From an uncultured Oscillatoriales cyanobacterium (GTDB lineage Bacteria; Cyanobacteriota; Cyanobacteriia; Cyanobacteriales; Microcoleaceae), in assembly GCA_903893625.1 (NCBI GenBank), contig CAITND010000201.1:1-40626 (forward strand): 40,626 nt of DNA. Reading direction: 5' to 3'. The translations under genes were made by a program, and so were the position numbers. Below the pieces are notes generated by a model. That model was given only the letters and a program-made list of their open reading frames with translations, had not been told where the DNA came from and did not search any database. Of this stretch, positions 33,007 through 40,626 are shown one piece after another. Positions within the stretch are counted from its first letter, which is position 1. Each line of letters opens with the position of its first letter.

Positions 33007-35250
33007 ATGACTGCAATTTTTGTCAATAAACACTTTAGTTTTCTCCTGCAACCCAGTGGTAATATTAAACTGGCAAGAGGATTAAGAATTGCCATTACAT
33101 TAGGGGTTTCTCTGGTAGTAGGACAATTAACTGCTAATCCTAATATTGGTTTGTCTGTTGGAATTTCTAGCTTATTTTTTCTCCTGAGTGATGCGGGAGG
33201 TTTTTATTCCACAAGGGCAATTTCTCTATTATTTACGGTTTTGATCTCTACGGGATTAGTTGTCTTAGTAACTCTCGTTTCACATCTTCTATTTCTCAAA
33301 CTAATATTAACATTTTTTAGCTTATTTTTAGCGGGGTATATTGCCTTATATGGACATCCCGGGGTTCTCTCTGGAATTGTGATTGGACTGTTTACTTTAT
33401 TTACCCTAAATTTACCGTCTGGAGGTTGGGAAATTGCCAGTCAACGAATGATGATTTGTCTCCTAGCGGGTGGGTGGACAATGATATTATGTTTAGCAAT
33501 TTGGCCTGTAAATCCCTATCTTCCCCTGAAAAAATCGATTACTCAATGTTATCAAGGGATATCAAAATATATTGATCAGGCTCAAAATCGATCTGAAATA
33601 GAAGAGTTAAAACGGGTGATTCAACTTCGAGAAACCCTACAAAATGCACGTCAAGCTTGGACATTAGACCGTAAATTAAGATTAGGAAATACCAGGTTAG
33701 GGGAAGCAGCTATTATTTTAATTCAGGATGCAGATAATTTAATTACATCTATTGTTAATTTAACAGAATTAGTCCAACTCCATCAGCATGATCCCCAATT
33801 TGTCACCGTTTGTATTTTAGTTGATGATGCGTTAGAAAAAATTGCTGTATTTTGTCAAAATTTAGTTAAACTTTTTTGGAATCAATCAGTTTCCGTTGAT
33901 AGTTCTCCCTTAAAACGGATTGTTATTGCGATCGCACAACAAAAAGAACTTCAACAAAAAATAATTGCCGATCATGCAGAAGATTATCCCGCATTAGTCG
34001 TTATAGAACGAATTGTTTCCACCTTAGAAACGATTATTCGTCAATTAGATTGTACGGCGAAAACTGTAACCCAAGTTAGAAATAATCAATCCATTAGTCA
34101 TCCGCAAAAAAATAAAATTATTTCTGAAGAAATTGAAACCATATCAGGATTTAAAATTACCTCTTGGTTTGATCCCTTGCTAGATAACTTTACCTTTGAC
34201 TCTAGCTTTTTTCGTCATGGGTTACGCTTAGGAATTATGACAACTATCGGGGTTGCCATTTATAGTCTAGCACACATCCCCCAGGGAAATTGGTTAACTA
34301 TTACTATTTTAGTGGTCTTACAACCTAATTTTGGCGGAACTTTTCAACGGTTCTTTCATCGGATGTTCGGAACAATTTTAGGGGCAATAATTACTCCGAT
34401 TCTTTGGATGATTATTCCTAATTCATTAATTTTAGAAAGTATTAATTTAGGTTCTATGATTTTAGGATTTTCTTTAGTTCCCTTTCATTATGGTTTAGCT
34501 GTATTTTTTATTTCTATCTTTGCCATTGGATTAGAAATGAGTAGACAAGGGGGAAATTGGGAAGTTGCGATAGTTCGTTTACTCTGTACTTGTGTGGGTG
34601 CAGCTTTAGCTTTTGTGGGTGCGTTTGTGTTATTTAGACATAATGAAAAAGAACAGTTATCGGCTAAATTAGTTAAGGCAATTATAGCTTCTCATGATTA
34701 CTTTAATACCGTTTTATCTGTTTATTTAGGAACGACACCCTATAATTTAAACGTGATCATCAAACAACGACAAAAAACCCGTTTAGCCTATTTTAATGCT
34801 CAAGCAGCTTTACAACAATTAAGTAGTGATCCCTATACTTCTGCTGTGAACATTGAACCGAAAATGACCTTATTAATTTATTTACATCGGTTTAGCCGTT
34901 CTGTGAGTGTTCTATTAGCACAATTGGAACATTTTACTGGGACTGAACCCCATCCTGAGTTAGCGACTTTTGTTGACCAAGTAAATCAATTTTTTCCGTC
35001 ATTAGTTCATGCAATTTTAACAGAAACCTTACCTCCCGCTTTACCCGATTTTGAACCCGCCATTCAATCTATACAAACCCATTTACAAACCTTACAAGTG
35101 ACTCGCTTAGAAGAGTTTGCGACGGATCAAAACTATACCCCTACCCGTCGAGTTTTAAAAGATTATACAATTTTAGGGATTGAACTTAATCAAATGCTCA
35201 ATTCCCTCAATTCTATTGATTCAACGGTTGTTCGTTTGACTTCATCTTAA
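33007..35250 (+). CDS. FUSC-family inner-membrane protein (YccS-like)
   Basis: 747 residues built as two halves: a cluster of about six membrane segments near 20-165, a soluble helical region about 170-395, a second membrane cluster near 405-545 ('GIMTTIGVAIYSLAHIPQGN' and the typical 'WLTITILVVLQPNFGGTFQR') and a helical C-terminus. 'Q-G-x-W-x-x-x-x-x-x-V-x-x-P' and 'R-x-x-G-T-x-x-G' are hallmarks of FUSC_2 / aromatic-acid exporter-like proteins. The role is probably efflux of small organic compounds; substrate unknown. It follows holB by ten bases without a clear ribosome site, so it is probably read through from that operon. It is terminated by the hairpin at 35262-35285. Confidence 0.85.
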   Translation: MTAIFVNKHFSFLLQPSGNIKLARGLRIAITLGVSLVVGQLTANPNIGLSVGISSLFFLLSDAGGFYSTRAISLLFTVLISTGLVVLVTLVSHLLFLKLILTFFSLFLAGYIALYGHPGVLSGIVIGLFTLFTLNLPSGGWEIASQRMMICLLAGGWTMILCLAIWPVNPYLPLKKSITQCYQGISKYIDQAQNRSEIEELKRVIQLRETLQNARQAWTLDRKLRLGNTRLGEAAIILIQDADNLITSIVNLTELVQLHQHDPQFVTVCILVDDALEKIAVFCQNLVKLFWNQSVSVDSSPLKRIVIAIAQQKELQQKIIADHAEDYPALVVIERIVSTLETIIRQLDCTAKTVTQVRNNQSISHPQKNKIISEEIETISGFKITSWFDPLLDNFTFDSSFFRHGLRLGIMTTIGVAIYSLAHIPQGNWLTITILVVLQPNFGGTFQRFFHRMFGTILGAIITPILWMIIPNSLILESINLGSMILGFSLVPFHYGLAVFFISIFAIGLEMSRQGGNWEVAIVRLLCTCVGAALAFVGAFVLFRHNEKEQLSAKLVKAIIASHDYFNTVLSVYLGTTPYNLNVIIKQRQKTRLAYFNAQAALQQLSSDPYTSAVNIEPKMTLLIYLHRFSRSVSVLLAQLEHFTGTEPHPELATFVDQVNQFFPSLVHAILTETLPPALPDFEPAIQSIQTHLQTLQVTRLEEFATDQNYTPTRRVLKDYTILGIELNQMLNSLNSIDSTVVRLTSS

Positions 35251-35261
35251 TAAAATAGAAA

Positions 35262-35285
35262 ACCCCTCAACTGGGGTCGAGGGGT
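35262..35285. terminator. Hairpin between convergent FUSC and DUF4912 genes
   Basis: Arms ACCCCTC and GAGGGGT (7 bp) surround a ten-base loop in the 81-base gap. A-rich sequence on the left (AAAATAGAAAA) gives a U-tract on the minus strand, so it could serve the minus gene well and the plus gene weakly. Confidence 0.6.
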
Positions 35286-35331
35286 GCATCATTCTAAAGT
35301 ATTAAGTTGTTAACGTTTTGATTTCAAAAAA

Positions 35332-37833
35332 TTAGTGCAGCCATTCGGGTACTGCTTCTTCTTTTGTATTCGTATGACGTTCAGGAGTTTCACGCACAAA
35401 CTTGAGGTGAACAGAACGGGTTTGTTCTCCATCCGCAGCAACGGCGAAAATCGGGAAGTCGAGTAAACCGTCTTGGAAGGACATCTGTAACCGGAATGTA
35501 CCATCGGGGTTAAGTTTGATGGGACGTCCGCCAATGGTTAAGTTAGCATCGGGTTCGGTCGCACCATAGATAATTAGTTCAGCATCAGCCACTAACCAGA
35601 ACTCACGAGGACGTACAGGTGGCATTGAGGCGCCCATGCCAATACCGGACATTCCCATACCAGACATTGTATAGCCTAACCCCGCACCGGACTGAGTGTA
35701 ACCAACACCGGACTGAGTATAACCAACACCAGATTGAGTATAGCCAACACCAGACATGGTTTGTCCGACACCGGACTGAGTGTAACCAACACCGGACTGA
35801 GTATAGCCAACACCGGACATGGTTTGTCCGACACCAGACTGGGTGTAACCAACACCGGACTGAGTGTAACCAACACCAGACTGGGTGTAACCAACACCAG
35901 ACTGAGTGTAACCAACACCAGACTGAGTGTAACCAACACCGGACTGAGTGTAACCAACACCAGACTGAGTGTAACCAACACCAGACTGAGTGTAACCAAC
36001 GCCAGACTGAGTATAGCCAACACCAGACATGGTTTGTCCGACACCGGACTGAGTGTAACCAACGCCAGATTGAGTATAGCCAAAACCAGACATGGTTTGT
36101 CCAACACCGGACTGAGTGTAACCAACGCCAGACTGAGTGTAACCAACACCGGACTGGGTATAACCCATACCCACACCGGACATTCCCACACCGGACAGGG
36201 TTTGTCCAATACCGACACCGGACATAATTTGTCCAACACCAGACTGAGTATAACCAACACCGGACTGAGTATAACCAACACCGGACTGGGTATAACCCAT
36301 ACCGACACCGGACATTCCTACACCAGACATGGTTTGACCAATACCGACACCGGACATAATTTGTCCAACACCAGACTGGGTGTAACCCACACCGGACTGG
36401 GTATAACCTATACCGACACCGGACATTCCTACACCAGACAGGGTTTGACCGATACCGATACCAACACCAGACATTCCCACACCGGAAGTGGTGTAACCTA
36501 ATCCCACACCGGACATGATTTCACCAATACCAATACCGGACATTCCGATACCAGAAGTGGTGTAACCGATACCCATACCGACACCGGACATTCCTACACC
36601 CGACATCGTTTGACCAATACCGACACCAGACATAATTTGTCCAACACCAGACTGGGTGTAACCCACACCGGACTGGGTATAACCTATACCGACACCGGAC
36701 ATACCAACACCAGACAGGGTTTGACCGATACCGACACCAGACATAATTTGTCCGACACCGGACAGGGTTTGACCAATACCGGACTGGGTGTAACCCATAC
36801 CGACACCGGACATTCCTACACCAGACAGGGTTTGACCGATACCGATACCGACACCGGACATAATTTGACCAATACCTGCACCGGACATGATTTGTCCCAC
36901 ACCGGACATTCCCACGCCGGAGAAGCTTTGAGTGATGCCGACACCGGACATGGTTTCGCCAACGACCGACGCCCACATTCCCACGCCGGAGGGGAAGATA
37001 AAGGAACTCACTGTCTCTTGGGGTTTGACCACTTGGTGCATGGAACCAAACAGAGAACCTGCGATACGTTTGGCTTCTGCTTCCTTGGATAACCCAAATA
37101 GATCGTCGCGAACTCCTGCAAGGACATAAGTTTTGCTGGGGACGGGGAATTCATAGAAGGTTTTCCCCTGTAATTCTTCTTCCCAGGAAACCGTAATAAA
37201 TTGATCATCAATCCATTCTGCGGGATAAACTGGAGGAATCCGAGTCGCCGCAGAACGGGCTAATCCTAACCAACGGCCATCAACACAGCGATAACCAATT
37301 TCAACTACATAATCGCGGTCACTCACTGGAACTGGTAAATACCACTCCCGCGCCAATTCATCACAGGGATATTCTTGAATACTGTGGGGACTTTGATACT
37401 CTAAATCAATATCAGTGACATCACAGATTCGCAGGGCCAGTTGTTGCCCGCCTTGACGCCGAAACATTTCTTTCTGTTCGTTAGAAACGTCCCAGTAAGC
37501 ATAGGCCCATTCGGGATCTCTGGGCATCATCACGATCTGGCTTTCACCATATCCGACGGGTAAATCGGCTAAACCCTCATCCACAGAGGATAAGGAATCA
37601 CTGATCTGATAGTTTTGACCGACTAGGGAAAACTTTGCGACTTCCACTTCTTCTTGTGCCTCCAATGCGCGTGATGGATTAGGGGTTCCAAACTTCTGAC
37701 TGTCGATTTCCTGAATAGCTTCTAAAAGCTGAGATTTACGCATCCGGCTATAGCGAGAAATGCCATATTCACTTGCTACCCTGCGGAGTTGCCGCAAGGT
37801 CATATCTTCTAAAAGTGGACGTTCCTTTGGCAT
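35332..37833 (-). CDS. Rho_N/DUF4912 protein with long SGVGYTQ-type repeat array
   Basis: 833 residues. Residues about 10-45 ('MTLRQLRRVASEYGISRYSR') form a Rho_N/SAP-like helical module that can bind nucleic acid. The DUF4912 domain follows near 90-240 ('MMPRDPEWAYAYWDVSNEQK'). Residues about 281-736 are almost only Gly, Ser, Val, Met, Ile, Tyr, Thr and Gln: units SGVGYTQ, SGVGQTM, SGVGIGQTL and SGVGM. Nine perfect YTQ units lie in one run coded by 21-base repeats. The C-terminal 97 residues ('EFWLVADAELIIYGATEPDA') are a second DUF4912-type beta domain. Antisense frames across the array are open only because of the repeat. The gene follows ftn2 on the same strand after that gene's terminator, so it probably has its own promoter. 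Function unknown. Confidence 0.85.
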   Translation of the reverse strand: MPKERPLLEDMTLRQLRRVASEYGISRYSRMRKSQLLEAIQEIDSQKFGTPNPSRALEAQEEVEVAKFSLVGQNYQISDSLSSVDEGLADLPVGYGESQIVMMPRDPEWAYAYWDVSNEQKEMFRRQGGQQLALRICDVTDIDLEYQSPHSIQEYPCDELAREWYLPVPVSDRDYVVEIGYRCVDGRWLGLARSAATRIPPVYPAEWIDDQFITVSWEEELQGKTFYEFPVPSKTYVLAGVRDDLFGLSKEAEAKRIAGSLFGSMHQVVKPQETVSSFIFPSGVGMWASVVGETMSGVGITQSFSGVGMSGVGQIMSGAGIGQIMSGVGIGIGQTLSGVGMSGVGMGYTQSGIGQTLSGVGQIMSGVGIGQTLSGVGMSGVGIGYTQSGVGYTQSGVGQIMSGVGIGQTMSGVGMSGVGMGIGYTTSGIGMSGIGIGEIMSGVGLGYTTSGVGMSGVGIGIGQTLSGVGMSGVGIGYTQSGVGYTQSGVGQIMSGVGIGQTMSGVGMSGVGMGYTQSGVGYTQSGVGYTQSGVGQIMSGVGIGQTLSGVGMSGVGMGYTQSGVGYTQSGVGYTQSGVGQTMSGFGYTQSGVGYTQSGVGQTMSGVGYTQSGVGYTQSGVGYTQSGVGYTQSGVGYTQSGVGYTQSGVGYTQSGVGYTQSGVGYTQSGVGQTMSGVGYTQSGVGYTQSGVGQTMSGVGYTQSGVGYTQSGVGYTQSGAGLGYTMSGMGMSGIGMGASMPPVRPREFWLVADAELIIYGATEPDANLTIGGRPIKLNPDGTFRLQMSFQDGLLDFPIFAVAADGEQTRSVHLKFVRETPERHTNTKEEAVPEWLH
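35630..36965 (-). repeat. Tandem 21-base repeat coding SGVGYTQ units
   Basis: The right end (N-terminal) has mixed units of 5, 7, 9 and 11 codons; the left end (C-terminal) is mostly perfect 7-codon units, including nine in a row at about 35840-36028. Third-base variants (CTGAGTG / CTGGGTG) alternate, so copies are not all freshly duplicated. Copy number probably varies between strains. Confidence 0.9.
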
Positions 37834-38032
37834 AAAAGAGTGATCTCCATTGGCTTAAACAGCAGACTGATAACTCTGTAGAAATTCTTCGGGATCATGG
37901 GGATCGCTTGATTAATGACCATCTTGCAGAAAATGTCTGATTTGGTCAAGGGGTAAACAAAGGTATTGATGAGTAAATATACACGGTTTTAAGGGTTTTG
38001 GGGATCATGATGTCATGAAATCCTGACATTTG

Positions 38033-38066
38033 AAAGAAAAAAAATCCTCTTTGGGATCAAAGAGGG
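38033..38066 (-). terminator. Intrinsic terminator of the ftn2-like gene
   Basis: Read on the minus strand, CCTCTTTG / CAAAGAGG (8 bp, 4-base loop, flanked by a further wobble pair) is followed by ATTTTTTTTC. It lies about 35 bases after the ftn2-like stop: a textbook stem plus U-tract. Upstream of DUF4912 the same gap holds ATGTCA/TGACAT at 38010-38029. Confidence 0.9.
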
Positions 38067-38100
38067 AAAAAAAGATAGCTCAAGGGAGGGGAAATCGGGA

Positions 38101-40428
38101 TTAAGGAATGACTTGCCAATCTTCTATCCGCCATTCGCCATCCTTGCGAATAAAGCGATATTGGAGTTGTAAAGAGTCATCTTTACTGTTTTGGACTTGA
38201 CCCTGGCTATAGGATTTGACCTCTTCCTGAACATCCGCATAGGCTACAGCTTGATTGGGATTAGCTTGATCCATCTGTACCTCAGTGACTTTGAGGCTGT
38301 GTTTATAGGTGCGATGGGAACCGTCTTGTTTCATCGTTTCTGCCAGCCCTACCCAACGAGCTAGAGCCGGATCAACTAAAATTTGCCGTAGGGCTTCGAC
38401 TTGATGATCTGGCCCCATCGCTGCGGATTTCGCCGATAACCATTGATTGAGTTTGGCTTCAGCCACTTCCGGCGTAATTTTCTCTGGCTCTGCGGTCACG
38501 GGTTTGGGTTCAGGAATAGCCAACGGAGGCTGGTTTAACTGCACCATTGCCTGTTCCCCTTTCAACGTTGGCCCAGACCATCCCAAAACATTAGCTAAGG
38601 CTCCAAAGGTTCGGGAAAGTAAAAACCACAGTATCCAAACCCCGATTAATCCCCCAACACCGAGAATAATCAACCGACCCCATTTACCAGCCTCATGTTT
38701 CCGTTGAATGCGACGGAGACTACTGCTATTGGCAGGGGGAGAAGCGTTTGTCTGTGCGGAAGTCGGGGGGATATTAGCCGAAGGTGTGGGTTCAGCCGCA
38801 GGAGGTCGAGTTTCCCCAGATGAAGCGGGACTGCGACGGGAAGATTCAGGACTTTTACGGCTTCCTTGTAACGAGGTTGAGGCAGAACCAGTTTCCACAG
38901 AAGTCCGAACACTCGGAGGTGGGGGGGAGGACGGTATCGGGGTGACTGATTCTTTAATCCCAGAACCCGATACATCTGGATTCTGGGCGGTCAGTGTAAG
39001 CGAGGGAGGTTCTGAGGGGGTTTTAGTCAGTTGAATATTCGTGGCCGTTGAACTGGATTTTGGGGCTGGGGACTTGGAGGAGGAAGTTGGGGTTGTGGCA
39101 GGACGGCGAGGCTGAACAACGACCCACTCATTGGAAGCGTTGCCCGTTTCATTGGGCAGGGCTTCCAGATAAGCTTGGACATGGGGATCGGCGAAATAAT
39201 CTTTCAAGGAAACCGACTTATCGAGCAAATCCCGAAAATGGGGAAACACCTCATCTTGTAACCAACTTTCGGCGTAGAGACATAATCCAGGTAACAAATC
39301 CGGGGAATTTTGGGAATTTTCTCGGATAAAAGCAATGGGTTCCCGTTCCTGACTTAATTCTAAGGAACGACTGGCTTCTTCGGTTTGCCCTAACAATAAG
39401 GCACAAACCGCCTTTTCTAAATGCACATCTTGACGCCGCCCCAACTGCATCAGCATTAATTTGGCTTTGCGAATTAGGGCGGGTTGAGCTTCGGCAAATC
39501 CTTGAGCAATTAGGGCATAAACCGCTAAATAGGTAGCAACGGCAGAGGGACGACGAGCTTCGGCTTCAAACAACGCTTGTTGTTCAGTGGTGGTTATGTA
39601 GCGACGGAGTTGCTGCACAAATCGCAGAAAGTCCTCGACGCCTAAACCAGATTGATCCTCCCCTTGACCATCAATGCCGCCCCGTTCATGAAGCATTTCC
39701 CGCAGGAGTTGCAAGCCTTTACGACGTTCTGCGGCTTTTTCTAGGGGAAGTTGGAGTAATTCTAAAATCCGATAGGGACGGAGTTTGTAGAGATCCGTTT
39801 GCATTTCACCTCTCAAACTGGCAAACAAGCTTTCTCTTAATAATAGATTTTGTCCCGCTTCTAAGGAAGAGGCGGCGTTTTCATATTGTCCTTGTTGCCA
39901 CTGCTCTCGACCCAGTTCTAAATAGGCTGAGGTAACGGTCAAAATAATATCAGGAACTATCAGAGCCGGATCACCAAAACGGCCATCTTTTAGACCAATA
40001 CTGCCATTACTGAGATAGGGTTGGCATAATTTCACCACCATTTCATATTCCCCTAATTCATGGAGCAGTAATAATGCCCCCACAAATTGTTTATCCTCGA
40101 TCTCAATACTCGGTGTATGAGAGTCGATGACCGCTTCTAAAGCAGCGGCTTCGCTGCTGGCACGTTTGCCAAAAGCGGGAGTTTTGACTTCTGATTCGGG
40201 TTCGTAGGTTTTGGCCAGAAACCCCATATCATAAGCTTGACGTTGATCGGCATCCGATAGAACTGCATACGCCTCATCAATCAATTGCTTGCGTGCGGTG
40301 ATCGCCAAATCAGAATACTCCCGTCTAGGAAGTTGCAAAGTGCGATCGCGGTGCGCTTGCTTGAGTTGTTCTGGAGTTGCTTGAATCGGTAAGCCTAATA
40401 TTCGGTAATAATCGAGTGGAATACGCAC
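38101..40428 (-). CDS. ftn2: Cell-division protein Ftn2/ZipN (ARC6 homologue)
   Basis: About 775 residues. An N-terminal J-like domain ('[20 protein letters not shown]', '[16 protein letters not shown]') lacks the HPD motif of true DnaJ, as in ARC6/Ftn2. Long helical repeats follow to about 400, then a Pro/Ser/Thr-rich linker, one membrane segment near 590-612 ('[20 protein letters not shown]') and a C-terminal IMS domain ('[20 protein letters not shown]', ending '[11 protein letters not shown]'). It tethers FtsZ to the membrane and organises the division ring. GTG 40428 gives the usual '[14 protein letters not shown]' start; a TTG at 40443 would add five residues. A TAATAT at about 40463-40468 on the minus strand is a possible -10. 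The G-rich repeat begins about 20 bases further upstream. Confidence 0.9.
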   Translation of the reverse strand: MRIPLDYYRILGLPIQATPEQLKQAHRDRTLQLPRREYSDLAITARKQLIDEAYAVLSDADQRQAYDMGFLAKTYEPESEVKTPAFGKRASSEAAALEAVIDSHTPSIEIEDKQFVGALLLLHELGEYEMVVKLCQPYLSNGSIGLKDGRFGDPALIVPDIILTVTSAYLELGREQWQQGQYENAASSLEAGQNLLLRESLFASLRGEMQTDLYKLRPYRILELLQLPLEKAAERRKGLQLLREMLHERGGIDGQGEDQSGLGVEDFLRFVQQLRRYITTTEQQALFEAEARRPSAVATYLAVYALIAQGFAEAQPALIRKAKLMLMQLGRRQDVHLEKAVCALLLGQTEEASRSLELSQEREPIAFIRENSQNSPDLLPGLCLYAESWLQDEVFPHFRDLLDKSVSLKDYFADPHVQAYLEALPNETGNASNEWVVVQPRRPATTPTSSSKSPAPKSSSTATNIQLTKTPSEPPSLTLTAQNPDVSGSGIKESVTPIPSSPPPPSVRTSVETGSASTSLQGSRKSPESSRRSPASSGETRPPAAEPTPSANIPPTSAQTNASPPANSSSLRRIQRKHEAGKWGRLIILGVGGLIGVWILWFLLSRTFGALANVLGWSGPTLKGEQAMVQLNQPPLAIPEPKPVTAEPEKITPEVAEAKLNQWLSAKSAAMGPDHQVEALRQILVDPALARWVGLAETMKQDGSHRTYKHSLKVTEVQMDQANPNQAVAYADVQEEVKSYSQGQVQNSKDDSLQLQYRFIRKDGEWRIEDWQVIP

Positions 40429-40488
40429 GAGCCACTTCCCCAACGGTGAGAAACTGATGTAGCTATATTAGCAGGGAATGGCGGAATG

Positions 40489-40626
40489 GGGAGAAGAGGG
40501 GTAGGGGGAGAAAGGAGCAGGGGGAGAAGAGGAGCAGGGGGAGAAGAGGAGCAGGGGGAGCAGGGGGAGCAGGGGGAGCAGGGGGAGCAGGGGGAGCAGG
40601 GGGAGCAGGGGGAGCAGGGGGAGCAG
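40489..40626 (+). repeat. G-rich tandem repeat, unit AGCAGGGGG, running off the window
   Basis: Mixed GGGGAGAAGAGG units lead into about eight perfect 9-base AGCAGGGGG copies (about 40550-40626) that continue past the edge. It is the same family as 1-73 and 10034-10093. Runs of five G every nine bases could form G-quadruplexes (inference). It lies just upstream of the ftn2-like promoter region. Confidence 0.95.

Noticed and set aside
35840-36028. CRISPR-like array
   Set aside because: The 21-base repeats are head to tail without spacers and are in frame with a real gene.
35619-37092. Long open frames on the opposite strand and other frames of the DUF4912 repeat (for example 35734-36501 plus, 35676-36308 minus)
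   Set aside because: They are by-products of the 21-base tandem repeat, which keeps every frame free of stops; they have no ribosome sites and odd compositions.
1-40626. tRNA or rRNA genes and complete insertion sequences
   Set aside because: I saw no cloverleaf-like or rRNA-like segments and no transposase; this was judged by eye, without a dedicated scan.

Overview
The window looks like chromosomal DNA from a filamentous cyanobacterium, probably of the Oscillatoriales (Planktothrix-like; genus is inference). The support is: about sixteen copies of the HIP1 octamer GCGATCGC by eye; an ARC6/Ftn2-type J-domain division gene; a rimO-crhR pair; DUF1574, DUF4912 and pentapeptide-repeat proteins; moderate-to-low GC; and cyanobacterial-style heptamer and palindromic repeats. 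Both ends of the window lie in the same G-rich AGCAGGGGG-type low-complexity repeat, so it may be a whole contig whose assembly stopped at repeats.

Layout. (1) 1-10 kb, cell-surface and envelope genes: a DUF1574 SGNH-like membrane protein, possibly cut at the left edge; a secreted met-zincin protease; a TPR plus GT61 glycosyltransferase gene broken into three frames; and an MBOAT O-acyltransferase. (2) 10-15 kb: a membrane class III adenylate cyclase, a membrane pentapeptide-repeat protein and a patatin-like lipase, each on alternating strands. (3) 15.2-18.3 kb: an MmeI-like single-chain restriction-modification enzyme followed by a small HigA-antitoxin-like ORF. (4) 18.4-25 kb, minus strand: a coiled-coil/TPR membrane protein, a TspO/MBR-family protein, and rimO followed by a CrhR-type RNA helicase with a long structured leader and an intrinsic terminator. 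(5) 25.1-27.5 kb: a second DNA methyltransferase with a nuclease-like C-terminus. (6) 27.5-30.9 kb: a possible small RNA with a terminator, a DUF2059 secreted protein, an HtrA-like protease carrying PPC domains instead of PDZ, and a small PPC lipobox-free secreted paralogue. (7) 30.9-35.3 kb: a conserved small protein, then tmk-holB-FUSC transporter in a row. (8) 35.3-40.4 kb, minus strand: a Rho_N/DUF4912 protein with about 455 residues of Gly-rich SGVGYTQ-type repeats, then the Ftn2/ZipN division protein with a strong terminator.

How the genes may work together: the SGNH protein, MBOAT and GT61 genes fit a surface-polysaccharide decoration role. The two methyltransferase loci, and perhaps the cyclase and patatin genes, give the middle a genome-defence flavour. 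tmk, holB, rimO, crhR and ftn2 are core housekeeping. The most unusual features are the parity-keeping Gly-rich repeat array in the DUF4912 protein, the G-rich repeat read as protein at the end of the cyclase and probably inside the DUF1574 gene, and the structured crhR leader. All calls come from reading the sequence; no database search was run.
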